64,000 bases of DNA from Alphaproteobacteria bacterium (lineage in GTDB: Bacteria; Pseudomonadota; Alphaproteobacteria; Ferrovibrionales; Ferrovibrionaceae): assembly GCA_018336035.1 (NCBI GenBank), contig JAGXRD010000146.1, positions 54,364 through 118,363 of the forward strand. The letters run 5' to 3'. The position numbers were made by a program, and so were the translations under genes. Positions 1-9,287 of the stretch are shown here, one piece after another (position 1 is the stretch's first letter; each line of letters starts with the position of its first letter). Below the pieces are notes generated by a model that saw nothing but the letters and a program-made list of their open reading frames with translations, ran no database searches and had not been told where the DNA came from.

Positions 1-294
1 GTGCCGCGGACAGTCGCGCCCTATAAGCCTTGGGCGATTGGTCAGGGCAAGTTCCATGCAATCCCGGTCTGTGCCGGAGTGACCTACACCATGGGCGGCA
101 TCCTGACTGATACCGCGGCTCGCGTTCTCGATGCCAATGAGCGGCCTATCCAAGGCCTGCTCGCTGCCGGAGCCACGACCGGCGGCCTCGAAGGCTTTTC
201 GCGCGACGGGTACTCGGGCGGTCTCTCCAAAGCCCTGACCTTTGGCCTTATCGCTGGTGAAACAGCGTATTCGGCCCTGCGCAAAGCCGCCTAA
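1..294 (+). CDS. FAD-binding dehydrogenase, C-terminal fragment (5' end outside window)
   Basis: Only the last 97 codons are present; the frame is open to base 1, so the first GTG is probably internal. The fragment matches the C-terminal end of FAD_binding_2 flavoproteins (fumarate reductase, tricarballylate dehydrogenase and 3-ketosteroid dehydrogenase types). A GKFHAIPV segment is followed by a GGI-type segment, then GLLAAGATTGG and a GYSGG...AL tail that in this fold packs against the isoalloxazine ring. It ends 14 bases before a second flavoprotein of the same family with a similar tail (GLYACGND), so the two look like tandem paralogues. In this context it probably oxidises or reduces a ring or side-chain C-C bond during aromatic or alicyclic acid breakdown; the substrate cannot be read. 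Confidence 0.75.
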   Translation: MPRTVAPYKPWAIGQGKFHAIPVCAGVTYTMGGILTDTAARVLDANERPIQGLLAAGATTGGLEGFSRDGYSGGLSKALTFGLIAGETAYSALRKAA

Positions 295-308
295 AGCCGG
301 AGCCTACT

Positions 309-2045
309 GTGACTGAAGCTGTGGCCAACAATTCGCATCGGGAAGTCGACCTGCTCGTTATCGGCGGTGGCCCCGCTGGTATGGCCGCAGCAATCTTCGC
401 AAAGCTGGAAGGCCTGGATGTCCTGGTGGTGGAGAAATCCACGCAGGTGGGGGGCACGGCGGCGACGTCGGCCGGATCTCTCTGGATTCCAGGCAACACT
501 CAAAGCCTGAAGGCTGGCTACAAGGACGGTCCCGAACCCGCTGCGCGATACCTGGAAAGTCTGATTTCCCGAGGCGGTGAGCGAAATCTGCGGATGCGCA
601 ATGCGTACCTGGAGACCGGTCCGAGAGCCATCGACTATCTCGAAGCCAATTCAGAGGTCAAATTCGTCGCTTGCGGCAAGCATCCCGACTATCGCGACAA
701 TACGGGCGCCGCGGTGTCTGGCCGAGCGATTGTCCCCGAAATTTTCGATGGCCGCCTGTTGGGGCGTGATTTTGAGCGGGTTCGTCCGCCTATCCAGGAG
801 TTCCTGGTGCTGGGCGGTATGATGGTGGCGAAGACCGACATTCCTCGGCTGCTCGGTCGCTTTGCCTCGGTCGGGAATTTCTTCCATTCCGGAAAACTGT
901 TCTTCCGCTACCTGATGGACCGGCTTTCCTATTCGCGAGGCACGCGCCTCACAATGGGCAACGCCCTCGTTGCGCGGATGTACTACAGCCTCAAAAAGCT
1001 CGGTGTTCCGGTGCTGTTTGAGACGCAGCTAGAAAAGCTCGTTTACGACGGTGGAGCAGTTCAGGGCGCCTTGCTGGGGAGCAAGCTCGGTACGCAGCGC
1101 ATTCTTGCCCGTCGCGGTGTTGTCCTGGCCACAGGCGGTTTCGCGCACTCTGAAGACTATCGCTCCCGGTTCATGCCGGATGCCAAGCCGATTTATTCGC
1201 TTGCTGCTCCCTCCAACACGGGGGACGGCATTCGGGCTGCCGAGGAACTGGGCGTGCGGATTGCCCCGGAGGACAATGGAAACGGTGGGTTCTGGACGCC
1301 AGTTTCCATCACCCATCGCGCCGATGGCACAAAGGGTCTCTTCCCCCATCTCTCGCTCGATCGCGCAAAGCCCGGTCTGATTGCCGTCAACAAGCTTGGA
1401 AAGCGCTTCGTAAATGAAGCGAATTCCTACCATGACTTCGTGGAGGCGATGTTCGCCTCTGAGGGCAAGCAGGCCATTCCCGCCTGGCTCATCTGCGACA
1501 CCGCTTTCATCCAGAAGTATGGCATCGGTAGTATCTACCCCGGCACAACAGACCTGAAGCCGTTCGAGAGGACGGGGTATCTGATTTCGGCTTCGACGCC
1601 TGAACAATTGGCCAAGCTCATCAATGTCGATGCGGCCGGTCTGTTGGAAAGCATTCGCCTCAATAACGAATATGCCAAGACCGGAGTCGACAAGGATTTC
1701 GGTAAGGGTACGACCGAGTTGAACCGGTTCAATGGTGACCCGGCAGTCGGCCCCAACCCCTGCATCGGACCGATTGGAGAGGGCAAGTATCACGCTGTCG
1801 TGGTCTGGCCTGGAGAAATAGCGTGCAGCACTGGTATCTCAACTGACGAAGACGCTCATGTGCTGAACGGCAAAGGTGAGCCTGTTCAGGGCCTGTACGC
1901 CTGCGGCAATGACATGTCTTCAGTGATGGCGGATTCCTATCCTGGCCCCGGAACGACATTGGGTCCGGCAGTGGTCTTCGCGTATCGGGCAATTCAAGCG
2001 ATTACACGCGGAAAGAATATGCCGCGGCAGGCTGGGGACGCCTAA
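309..2045 (+). CDS. FAD-dependent dehydrogenase (FAD_binding_2 family, KstD/fumarate reductase-like)
   Basis: 578 aa, a full-length member. Residues 19-24 give the GGGPAG dinucleotide-binding loop, followed by VVEKSTQVGGTAATSAG, the usual second FAD contact that places the GG next to the flavin. The C-terminal PGPGTTLGPAVVFAY closes the FAD domain. The GTG start has a CGGAG ribosome site six bases upstream. The family includes 3-ketosteroid-delta1-dehydrogenases and fumarate reductases, which transfer hydride to or from a carbon-carbon bond beside a carbonyl. It sits 14 bases after another member and 85 bases before a Liv-type importer, so it is probably co-transcribed with the gentisate module. 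The precise substrate is unknown; a steroid assignment would be over-reading. Confidence 0.8.
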   Translation: MTEAVANNSHREVDLLVIGGGPAGMAAAIFAKLEGLDVLVVEKSTQVGGTAATSAGSLWIPGNTQSLKAGYKDGPEPAARYLESLISRGGERNLRMRNAYLETGPRAIDYLEANSEVKFVACGKHPDYRDNTGAAVSGRAIVPEIFDGRLLGRDFERVRPPIQEFLVLGGMMVAKTDIPRLLGRFASVGNFFHSGKLFFRYLMDRLSYSRGTRLTMGNALVARMYYSLKKLGVPVLFETQLEKLVYDGGAVQGALLGSKLGTQRILARRGVVLATGGFAHSEDYRSRFMPDAKPIYSLAAPSNTGDGIRAAEELGVRIAPEDNGNGGFWTPVSITHRADGTKGLFPHLSLDRAKPGLIAVNKLGKRFVNEANSYHDFVEAMFASEGKQAIPAWLICDTAFIQKYGIGSIYPGTTDLKPFERTGYLISASTPEQLAKLINVDAAGLLESIRLNNEYAKTGVDKDFGKGTTELNRFNGDPAVGPNPCIGPIGEGKYHAVVVWPGEIACSTGISTDEDAHVLNGKGEPVQGLYACGNDMSSVMADSYPGPGTTLGPAVVFAYRAIQAITRGKNMPRQAGDA

Positions 2046-2130
2046 TTCAGGCGGCAGGCAGGCATTAGAGACGGCGTCATTGGGGCCGGTCAGCTGAACG
2101 CTGCCTATCCGATGACCGGGAGGGACAAGA

Positions 2131-2979
2131 ATGATTATTCAGGTACTCAACGGACTGGTCTATGGAGGAATGCTCTACATTCTCTCCGTCGGCCTGGTTC
2201 TGCTGTTCGGCTTACGGCGCGTCGTGAACTTCGCGCATGGCGGCCTGTTTATGCTGGGCGCATATGCCGGTTATGCCGCGAGCATGCAGTTCGGCTTCTG
2301 GGGCGGAGTGGTGTTCTCCGTTGTCGCCTTGGCCGTCCTGGGTGCATTGCTCGACCGCCTGGTTTTTCGGCCGCTGCAGAATGTGGACCACATGATCACG
2401 GTGCTCGTGACGTATGGCCTGCTGCTCGTTTTTGAAGACTTTGTGCACACTGTCTGGGGTGCGGACCTCATCAGTGTGCGTGTGCCCGCACTTCTGGCTG
2501 GGACCATTGGAATTGGTGACACGCAATTCCCGGTCTACCGCCTGGTTGTCATCGCGGTCGCAATTGCGGTAGCGCTCGGCCTTAGCGCCTGGCTGCACTT
2601 CAGCCGGGCAGGCCTGTATGTTCGGGCATCGAGCGTCGACTCCCTGACGACAGCCATGCAAGGCGTAGACACCGAACGACTGAGCATTGGCGTGGTGGCG
2701 CTGGGTACTGCGCTGGCCGGACTGTCTGGTGTCGTCGCTGCGCCCCTGATTGCCCTGTCGCCATCGATGGGCAGTTCCATCCTGATTGAGAGCTTCATCG
2801 TTGTCGTAACGGGAGGCCTCGGTTCATTTGTGGGGGCTTTCATTGCCGCCATTGTCATCGGCCAGGTCCACAATTTTGGCGTGGTCTATCTGCCTAACGT
2901 GTCGTCGATGTTGCCGCTTCTGCTGATGGTCGGCGTCCTGATTTGGCGACCGACGGGCCTGGCGAGGACTCAGTCATGA
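2131..2979 (+). CDS. livH: Branched-chain amino acid-type ABC transporter permease (LivH family), module A
   Basis: 282 aa inner-membrane permease with about eight hydrophobic segments. The N-terminus shows the LivH pattern GLVYGGMLYILSVGLVLLFG followed by VNFAHGGLFMLGAY. The C-terminal EAA-like loop (VVVTGGLGSFVGAF) docks the ATPase. The start is preceded by GGGAGGGA. It overlaps the next permease gene by the four bases ATGA, which implies translational coupling. In catabolic clusters this family often imports aromatic acids instead of leucine, isoleucine or valine. Its position directly upstream of gentisate ring-cleavage genes supports uptake of a gentisate precursor, which is inference. 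Confidence 0.9.
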   Translation: MIIQVLNGLVYGGMLYILSVGLVLLFGLRRVVNFAHGGLFMLGAYAGYAASMQFGFWGGVVFSVVALAVLGALLDRLVFRPLQNVDHMITVLVTYGLLLVFEDFVHTVWGADLISVRVPALLAGTIGIGDTQFPVYRLVVIAVAIAVALGLSAWLHFSRAGLYVRASSVDSLTTAMQGVDTERLSIGVVALGTALAGLSGVVAAPLIALSPSMGSSILIESFIVVVTGGLGSFVGAFIAAIVIGQVHNFGVVYLPNVSSMLPLLLMVGVLIWRPTGLARTQS

Positions 2980-3980
2980 GCACGCCCGCGGCAATGGCGA
3001 TTTCTGCGCCCACCCAGAAAAAGACAGCTGCACCGCTCATCGTGGCGGCAGTTGTGGCGGCCATCGGCTTCGCGTTGCCCTCGCTTGGCGTCCCGATGAC
3101 CACACTGTCACTCCTGGCACAGGCATCCATCGTTGGCGTCCTTGCGACGGCGGTTGGATTCCTCGTTCGCCAGTCTGGCTTTGTCAGCTTCGGACATGCC
3201 GCATTTTACGGCGGCTCGGCCTACCTCATCGCGTTGCTGGCTGCTCACAGCAAGCTTTCTGCCGAAATCATCCTGATTGCGGCGCCGATTATCGTACTGG
3301 TCGCTGGTTTCGCCTTGGCGTTCATTATGCTGCGCACGTCTGGCGTGGCCTATTCCATGCTCAGTCTCGCCGCGGCGCAGGCCTGTTTCGAATTGATGAT
3401 GAAGTGGCGCAGCATCGCCAATGGCGAGGATGGCCTGGCCATCAAGCTTCCCCGCGAAGTCTTCGGGTTACCGCTTTCCATTTTCCAACGGCCCGACAGC
3501 ATGTTCATGGTCAGCTGGGCTGTGCTGGTTGTAATCGTTGTTTGCCTCTGGTTTCTGAGCCGCAGCCACTTCGGAACCTTGACGCTGGCCATCAAGAACA
3601 ACGAGGAGCGTGTCCGCTTCCTGGGTTACGAAACCCTGCTGCCGCGGGCAATCATCATTGCCCTGTCGGCGTTCATCGCTGCCATCGGCGGTGTGCTTTT
3701 TGCCCTGTACAATGGCTTCGTCACCCCGATGGCGCTGCATTGGAGCCTGTCGGGGGAAGCACTGGTCATCGCCATCATCGGCGGCACCCGTGCGGCCTGG
3801 GGACCGGCGCTTGGTGCATTCATCTTCATTTTCCTGCGCGACATCGCGGGAAACAACACAACCCATTGGCAGGGCATCGTAGGCATCACGCTCATTGTCG
3901 TGACTGTCCTGCTGCCCAACGGCATTAGCGGTGCGCTGGTGACCCTCTGGAATCGTGCTCGGGGAGTTAGCAATGTCTAA
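2976..3980 (+). CDS. livM: Branched-chain amino acid-type ABC transporter permease (LivM family), module A
   Basis: 334 aa from the ATG that overlaps the stop of the preceding permease (ATGA); an upstream in-frame start at 2943 would bury itself in the neighbour and is less likely. The hydrophobic protein has LivM hallmarks: GQSGFVSFGHAAFYGGSAYL-like text near residue 60 and a late GGTRAAWGPALGAF docking loop. It is the second transmembrane subunit of the importer encoded at 2131-6618. Its stop overlaps the next gene by eight bases. Confidence 0.9.
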   Translation: MSTPAAMAISAPTQKKTAAPLIVAAVVAAIGFALPSLGVPMTTLSLLAQASIVGVLATAVGFLVRQSGFVSFGHAAFYGGSAYLIALLAAHSKLSAEIILIAAPIIVLVAGFALAFIMLRTSGVAYSMLSLAAAQACFELMMKWRSIANGEDGLAIKLPREVFGLPLSIFQRPDSMFMVSWAVLVVIVVCLWFLSRSHFGTLTLAIKNNEERVRFLGYETLLPRAIIIALSAFIAAIGGVLFALYNGFVTPMALHWSLSGEALVIAIIGGTRAAWGPALGAFIFIFLRDIAGNNTTHWQGIVGITLIVVTVLLPNGISGALVTLWNRARGVSNV

Positions 3981-4686
3981 AGCACCCAGCCTTGTCGCAC
4001 GCGGCCTGACCCGTCGTTACGGCGGCTTTACCGCCCTCAAGGGTGTCGACATCACCCTGCAAAGCGGCGAGATCCGCGGTCTGATTGGTTCGAATGGCGC
4101 GGGCAAATCGACCTGCATGGACGTGCTCACAGGGCGCGGCCCAGACCTCATTGGCGAGGTGCAGCTCGAAGGTGTTGATATCTCGAAGCTGTCTGAACGT
4201 GCCCGGCGCCGTGCCGGTCTGGCGCGCTCGTTCCAGAAGACAAATATCTTCCCCGAACTGACAGTCCGGCAGCAGGTAGCATTGGCAGCCAGGCGGGCCG
4301 AATTCGACAATACGGAAGAAGTATTGTCCGAGCTCGGCCTGATGCCTCACGCCGACCGCCTGGCTGGCGACATTTCCTATGGCGACCAGCGGCGTGTCGA
4401 CCTGGCTCTAACCCTGGTCGGCCGCCCGAAAGTACTCCTGCTGGATGAACCAGCTGCTGGCCTGACCCTGGAAGAATCCCTGTCGCTGGCCCGGATGCTC
4501 CGCGCCCTGGCTGAACAATGGAAGCTTACCGTGATGCTGGTCGAGCATGACATGGAGGTCATTTTCTCGGTCTGCGACCACCTTACTGTCCTGCATCTCG
4601 GTGAAATCCTGACCGAGGGAAGCCCGGAGGCTGTCCGGTCCAATCCAGAAGTCGTGAAGGCCTATCTGGGGAGTACCTTCGCATGA
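3973..4686 (+). CDS. livG: Liv-type ABC transporter ATP-binding protein (LivG family), module A
   Basis: 237 aa from ATG 3973, eight bases inside the permease gene; the longer frame from 3955 adds six residues without a better ribosome site. Walker A is GSNGAGKST at residues 39-47 and Walker B is VLLLDEPAAGL. The ABC signature is degenerate, ISYGDQRR in place of LSGGQ, which is common in LivG-like subunits. The C-terminal HDMEVIFSVCD is the H-loop region. It powers the importer together with the ATPase that follows, with which it overlaps by ATGA. Confidence 0.9.
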   Translation: MSKAPSLVARGLTRRYGGFTALKGVDITLQSGEIRGLIGSNGAGKSTCMDVLTGRGPDLIGEVQLEGVDISKLSERARRRAGLARSFQKTNIFPELTVRQQVALAARRAEFDNTEEVLSELGLMPHADRLAGDISYGDQRRVDLALTLVGRPKVLLLDEPAAGLTLEESLSLARMLRALAEQWKLTVMLVEHDMEVIFSVCDHLTVLHLGEILTEGSPEAVRSNPEVVKAYLGSTFA

Positions 4687-5378
4687 GCCTCCTTGAACTC
4701 GAATCTGTCGACGCAGCTTACGGGAAGGCCAAGGTCCTTCATGGAGTGTCCCTGAAGGTCGAGAAGGGTGAGCGCGTCGCCATCCTGGGCCGCAACGGCG
4801 TTGGCAAGACGACCTTGGTCAACACCTGTATCGGTGTGGCGCGTCTGAACGGCGGCCAGGTCTCTTTCGGTGGCAAGAAGGTTTCGACCATCCGGGCTTT
4901 CACAGCGGCGCGCTCAGGTCTTGCCATTGTACCGCAGGGACGTCGCATTGTTCCGGGCCTGACAGTTCGTGAGAATCTCATCCTGGGTTCAGCGCCGAAC
5001 CGTTCAGGCCCGTGGAACCAGGAAGCGGTGTTCAACCTGTTTCCAATCCTGCGGGAGCGCGCCGACACGCTTGGCACGGCGATGAGCGGCGGTCAGCAGC
5101 AGATGCTCGCCATTGGCCGCGCGCTGATGGCGAACCCGGATTTGCTCATTCTGGATGAACCAAGTGAAGGCCTCGCGCCGGTCGTAGTCGATGAACTCGG
5201 CGACGCGCTGGTCCGGCTTGCCCAAAACGGCACCAGCATCCTGCTGATTGAGCAGAATTTCGGCCTCGTTCACAAAATCAGCGAACGTTACTACGTGCTG
5301 TCAAAGGGTTCCGTTGTGGAGCAGGGAAGCATGCGCGGGCTTTCCCTGGAGTCGTTGAAGAAACACGTCTCTGTTTAA
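4683..5378 (+). CDS. livF: Liv-type ABC transporter ATP-binding protein (LivF family), module A
   Basis: 231 aa, starting at the ATGA overlap with the previous gene. Walker A is GRNGVGKTT at residues 36-44, the signature is the canonical MSGGQQQMLAIGRAL and Walker B is LLILDEPSEGLAP, the last being typical of LivF. IEQNF provides a variant H-loop in which His is replaced by Gln/Asn, normal for LivF. It is the partner ATPase of the upstream LivG-like subunit. Confidence 0.9.
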   Translation: MSLLELESVDAAYGKAKVLHGVSLKVEKGERVAILGRNGVGKTTLVNTCIGVARLNGGQVSFGGKKVSTIRAFTAARSGLAIVPQGRRIVPGLTVRENLILGSAPNRSGPWNQEAVFNLFPILRERADTLGTAMSGGQQQMLAIGRALMANPDLLILDEPSEGLAPVVVDELGDALVRLAQNGTSILLIEQNFGLVHKISERYYVLSKGSVVEQGSMRGLSLESLKKHVSV

Positions 5379-5418
5379 CCGCGCGATAACAAACATCAAA
5401 AACCCGGAGGAAATGGGC

Positions 5419-6618
5419 ATGATTATCAGCAAACGTCAGCTTTTGAGTTTGGCCTGCAGCGTCGCGATTGTCGCGGCATGGTCGGTGCCTGCATTTTCGC
5501 AGAACAAAGACGCCATCAAGGTCGGCGTCCCGACCGCACTGACGGGTCCGTACGGCGACCTGGGCAACCAGGTGCGCCGCGCAGTCGAGTTCGCTGTTGA
5601 AGAAGCGAACACGAAGGGTGGCGTGGACGGCCGTAAGGTTGAAGTCCAGTTCCAGGATACCCAGGCCAAGGCAGACTCTGCCCGGCAGCAGGGTGAGAAG
5701 CTTGCCCTGTCGGGTTACAAGCTTCTGGTGGGCACCATTGCCTCCGGCGAGGGGCTCGCGCTCAACCCGATGCTTGAGCGTTGGGATGCCCTGTACATCT
5801 CGACCATCAACAAGGCCGATGCACTGACAGGCGAAAGCTGCTCCCCGCGCAGCTTCCGCGTCAACCATCCCGACTATTCGGACGCCTCCGCCGTCGGCAC
5901 TTGGCTGAAGACGCAGCAGCAGGGGAAGTGGGCAGTCATGGGCTCTGATACTGCTTGGGGCCGCAACTCAGGAGCCAGCTTCAAGACCACCGCTGAGGGC
6001 ATGGGCAAGTCGGTCGTGACTGAAGGCTATGCGGCGCTCGGCGCCAATGACTTCGCCCCTTACATCCAGCAGTTCGTGTCCTCGGGCGCTGAAGGCATTT
6101 GGGTCGCTCTGGCCGGTCGTGACGCCATCAACTTCGCCCAGCAGGCTGCCCAGTTTGGCCTCCTGAAGAAGGTGAATGTCGCCGGTGTCAGCTTCGTCAC
6201 CGACAACACGGTTGCCACCCTGGGCGACGTCTCGAAGGGCATCTGGGGCATCATCAACTACTCCTCGACGCTCGACACGCCGGAGAACAAGGCCTTTGTG
6301 GCCGCGTGGGGCAAGAAGTACCCGGGCACTCAGCCGTCGAACTTCGAAGGCGAGACCTATGTGGGCATGCAGGTGCTGTTCCAGGCCGTCACGAAGGCCA
6401 AGAGCGTCAAGCCCGCTGACGTTGCCAAGGCCATGAGCGGTGGCTCGTTCGACACCGTCTTCGGCAAGTCCGAACTGCGTGCGAAAGACAACCAGCTCGT
6501 GGTGCCGAACTACTTCGGTCGCGTCGACACGCATGAGGGTGGCCTGCGTCCGGTGATTTCGCTGACTGTCCCCAAGGACGTGGCGACGCCGGGTCCGGAC
6601 GCCAAGTGCAAGATGTAA
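5419..6618 (+). CDS. Periplasmic substrate-binding protein of a Liv-type importer, module A
   Basis: 399 aa from ATG 5419. The ATG two codons earlier (5413) sits only two bases after GGAGG, whereas 5419 is eight bases away. A Sec signal peptide (KRQLLSLACSVAIVAA...PAFSQ) precedes the mature start NKDAIKVGVPTALTGPYGDL, the standard type-1 periplasmic binding (Peripla_BP_6) opening. The length is normal. It is last in the H-M-G-F-K order of module A, separated by 40 bases. The companion in module B comes first in its operon. Aromatic-acid binding is inferred from the neighbours only. Confidence 0.88.
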   Translation: MIISKRQLLSLACSVAIVAAWSVPAFSQNKDAIKVGVPTALTGPYGDLGNQVRRAVEFAVEEANTKGGVDGRKVEVQFQDTQAKADSARQQGEKLALSGYKLLVGTIASGEGLALNPMLERWDALYISTINKADALTGESCSPRSFRVNHPDYSDASAVGTWLKTQQQGKWAVMGSDTAWGRNSGASFKTTAEGMGKSVVTEGYAALGANDFAPYIQQFVSSGAEGIWVALAGRDAINFAQQAAQFGLLKKVNVAGVSFVTDNTVATLGDVSKGIWGIINYSSTLDTPENKAFVAAWGKKYPGTQPSNFEGETYVGMQVLFQAVTKAKSVKPADVAKAMSGGSFDTVFGKSELRAKDNQLVVPNYFGRVDTHEGGLRPVISLTVPKDVATPGPDAKCKM

Positions 6619-6625
6619 TGCCAAT

Positions 6626-6661
6626 TGGCGCGGCTGCCTTAGGGTAGCCGCGCCATAGTTT
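6626..6661 (+). terminator. Intrinsic terminator or attenuator after the module A importer
   Basis: A perfect 10-bp stem (TGGCGCGGCT 6626-6635 with AGCCGCGCCA 6646-6655) with a 10-base loop is followed by tagtttt. It lies between the binding-protein gene and the dehydrogenase gene, so it may end or partly attenuate transcription and keep transporter mRNA above downstream mRNA. Confidence 0.75.
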
Positions 6662-6675
6662 TGAGGAGCATCGCC

Positions 6676-7404
6676 ATGAATCAATTCGACCTGCAGGGTA
6701 AGCGAGCGGTTGTCACTGGCGGCGCACGCGGTATCGCTCGCGCTATCGCGGAACGATTGTTTGCTTCGGGGGCCGAAGTGATGGTGTGGGATTTGCGGAC
6801 TCCAGAGCCTCCGACCACCGCATTTCACAGCCTAATCGTCGATGTGGCAGACGAAGCTCAGGTGAACGTGGCTGCAGCCGAAACGCTCAAAAAGCTGGGT
6901 GGCATCGATATCCTCATCAACGGTGCGGGCGTAACCGGTCCGACCGGCCCCACTGAGACGTACGGTTTTCAGCAATGGCGCCGCGTGGTTGCCATCAATC
7001 TTGATAGTGTCTTCCTTGTCAGTAAGGCGTTCATCCCGAGCATGAAGGCCGCCAAATACGGCCGCATTATCTCAATTGCCTCCGTGGCTGGGAAAGAAGG
7101 CAATCCCGGCATGACTGCCTATACGGCGGCGAAGGCTGGAGTTATCGCCATGACGAAAGCAATGGGCCGTGAGCTTGCCAATACCGGCATCCTGGTCAAT
7201 TGCGTTACCCCGGCTTTGGTGCAGACGGAACTCCTCAAAGAGATGTCGCCCGAGGCGATTGAGCTGTCGCGTGGCAAAATTCCACTGGGCCGTTTTGGCA
7301 CGGTCGAGGAAGTCGCGGCCATGGTGGCCTGGATGGCGTCCTCCGAATGCGGTTTTACGACTGGCTCCGCCTTCGATTTGTCCGGCGGGCGTTCGAGCTT
7401 CTAG
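6676..7404 (+). CDS. Short-chain dehydrogenase/reductase (SDR)
   Basis: 242 aa from ATG 6676, eight bases after GAGGAG. Classical SDR layout: cofactor loop TGGARGIA at residues 14-21, the NxG motif as INGAG at 81-85, and the catalytic triad Ser136, Tyr149 and Lys153 in TAYTAAK. Asp39 after the second strand (VWDL) suggests NAD(H) preference. The C-terminal FDLSGGRSSF is the usual SDR ending. It sits between the importer and the ring-cleavage genes, so a role in oxidising an alcohol or reducing a ketone on the way to gentisate is plausible but not shown. Confidence 0.85.
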   Translation: MNQFDLQGKRAVVTGGARGIARAIAERLFASGAEVMVWDLRTPEPPTTAFHSLIVDVADEAQVNVAAAETLKKLGGIDILINGAGVTGPTGPTETYGFQQWRRVVAINLDSVFLVSKAFIPSMKAAKYGRIISIASVAGKEGNPGMTAYTAAKAGVIAMTKAMGRELANTGILVNCVTPALVQTELLKEMSPEAIELSRGKIPLGRFGTVEEVAAMVAWMASSECGFTTGSAFDLSGGRSSF

Positions 7405-7437
7405 GCGGCTCGAGAGTTTCAATCCGAAGAGGCTGCT

Positions 7438-8526
7438 ATGCAAAACGACCACAAGGGCGGCAACATGGTGCTGCCGGAAGATACCCCTGAGCTGCGCAAG
7501 CTCTATAGCGACTTCGAGGCGGCCCATATCATGCCGCTCTGGACGCAGATAGAGAACCTGATGCCGATGGAGCCGTCGCCCAAGGCGCTGCCTCATCTGT
7601 GGAAGTGGTCAGACCTGCTGCCGCTGGCCCAGCGCTCTGGAGACCTTGTTCCTGTCGGACGCGGCGGTGAGCGTCGTGCGCTGGGATTGGCCAATCCCGG
7701 CCTTGGCGGCCGTCCTTATATTAGCCCAACACTGTGGGCTGCCATCCAGTACCTTGGTCCCCGCGAGACGGCGCCTGAGCATCGCCATGCCCAGAATGCA
7801 TTCCGCTTCGTTGTCGAGGGGGAAGGCGTCTGGACTGTGGTGAACGGCGACCCGGTTCGCATGAGTCGCGGCGACTTCCTGTTGACGCCGGGCTGGCATT
7901 TCCACGGTCATCACAACAATACCGACAAGCCGATGGCCTGGATTGATGGCCTGGATATTCCGTTTTCCTACCAGAACGATGTCGGGTTCTTTGAATTCGG
8001 TTCGGACAAGGTTACCGACTATTCGACCCCGGACACCTCGAGGTCCGAGCGTCTGTGGGCCCATCCTGGCCTGCGACCGCTGTCGGGACTGGAAAGCACC
8101 GTCAGCTCGCCGATCGGCGCCTATCGCTGGGAACATACCGACCGGGCGCTGTCCGAGCAGCTCAAGCTCGAGGATGAAGGCCACCCCGGCACATTCGGGA
8201 AGGGCCATGCCGCCGTTCGCTACACCAATCCGACCAACGGCGGCGATGTGATGCCGACCATCCGGGCGGAATTCCATCGCATCCGGGCAGGGACAGCCAC
8301 GCCGCCACGGCGTGAAGTTGGCTCGTCCGTCTTCCTGGTTTTCGATGGCGCTGGCGCTGTGGTGCTTAACGGCAAGCGTCTTCAGGTCGAACGCGGAGAC
8401 CTTTTCGTGGTGCCATCATGGGTGTCCTGGTCCCTGGAAGGTGACCGCCAGTTGGACCTCTTCCGCTTCTCCGATGCCCCAATCATCGAGCGGCTCAACT
8501 TCACTCGCACCGACACCCGTAAGTAA
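7438..8526 (+). CDS. Gentisate 1,2-dioxygenase (bicupin), module A
   Basis: 362 aa bicupin. It cleaves gentisate between C1 and C2 to maleylpyruvate using Fe(II) and O2. The N-terminal cupin shows the metal ligands in PEHRHAQNAFRF (His115, His117) and the second half of the box in PGWHFHGHHN (His154, His156). The surrounding text LWKWSDLLPL...GERRAL is typical of the NagI/SdgD type. A second cupin (TPPRREVGSS...VVPSW) lacks the His pair, as usual. The fumarylpyruvate hydrolase and maleylpyruvate isomerase genes follow directly, which completes the gentisate pathway. A paralogue is at 12798-13874. Confidence 0.92.
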   Translation: MQNDHKGGNMVLPEDTPELRKLYSDFEAAHIMPLWTQIENLMPMEPSPKALPHLWKWSDLLPLAQRSGDLVPVGRGGERRALGLANPGLGGRPYISPTLWAAIQYLGPRETAPEHRHAQNAFRFVVEGEGVWTVVNGDPVRMSRGDFLLTPGWHFHGHHNNTDKPMAWIDGLDIPFSYQNDVGFFEFGSDKVTDYSTPDTSRSERLWAHPGLRPLSGLESTVSSPIGAYRWEHTDRALSEQLKLEDEGHPGTFGKGHAAVRYTNPTNGGDVMPTIRAEFHRIRAGTATPPRREVGSSVFLVFDGAGAVVLNGKRLQVERGDLFVVPSWVSWSLEGDRQLDLFRFSDAPIIERLNFTRTDTRK

Positions 8527-8557
8527 CAGCATTCGCAAGTTCATAAGGAAACAAGAA

Positions 8558-9256
8558 ATGGAAGCCCTGCTTTTCCCCAAGCTTGAGTTGCCGACAGTTG
8601 AAGTTCTCGGCGAGTCCAAAGCGTACCCGATTAACCGGATTTTCTGTGTCGGCCGGAATTATGCCGAGCATGCGAAGGAAATGGGCGTCGAAGTCGACCG
8701 CGAAGCGCCGTTCTATTTCCTGAAGTCGGCGCTCAGCTTTGTGGCTTCGGGTAGCACCATTCCATATCCCCCTGGTACGTCGGACTATCACTATGAGATG
8801 GAACTGGTGATGGCTATCGGCGCGCCAGTATTCAAAGCCGACAAGTTCGCTGCGGCCAAAGCCATTTATGCCTATGGCGCCGGTCTCGACATGACTCGTC
8901 GTGACCTGCAGCTGCATGCACGCGGCAAGGGGCGTCCGTGGGACCTGGGCAAAGACTTTGAGCAGTCTGCCATCCTTGCGCCGCTGACACTCGCGAGCCG
9001 CTTCGGTGCCGTCGGTCCGCAGCGCATCGCCCTGTGGGTCGGTGACACAGTAAAGCAGGATGCCAGGCTGGCAGACCTGGTCTGGTTACCGGTCGAGTTG
9101 GTGTCGCACCTGTCGCATTACTACCACCTACAGCCGGGCGACCTGATTTACACAGGCACCCCTGCCGGTGTCGGGCCGGTAAATCCCGGCGACAAGATCC
9201 GTGGCACTATCGATGGCCTGACAGAAGTCACCTTGACGATTGGCAAGCCCGAGTAA
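8558..9256 (+). CDS. Fumarylpyruvate hydrolase (FAH family), module A
   Basis: 232 aa from ATG 8558, preceded by ATAAGGAA; an open frame extends upstream to 8312 only as an overlap with the dioxygenase gene. FAH-fold text is clear: IFCVGRNYAEHAKEMG, the metal-binding YEMELVMAIG, GLDMTRRDLQ and the closing YTGTPAGVGPV. It hydrolyses fumarylpyruvate to fumarate and pyruvate. The same domain occurs as the C-terminal half of the fusion at 13910-15292, with closely similar motifs. Confidence 0.92.
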   Translation: MEALLFPKLELPTVEVLGESKAYPINRIFCVGRNYAEHAKEMGVEVDREAPFYFLKSALSFVASGSTIPYPPGTSDYHYEMELVMAIGAPVFKADKFAAAKAIYAYGAGLDMTRRDLQLHARGKGRPWDLGKDFEQSAILAPLTLASRFGAVGPQRIALWVGDTVKQDARLADLVWLPVELVSHLSHYYHLQPGDLIYTGTPAGVGPVNPGDKIRGTIDGLTEVTLTIGKPE

Positions 9257-9287
9257 ATCCAACCGGCACCGATATAGGCAGATGAAT

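Noticed and set aside
2131..5378. Importer as a true leucine/isoleucine/valine system
   Set aside because: The gene context is aromatic-acid breakdown and Liv-type systems often carry aromatics; ligand left open.
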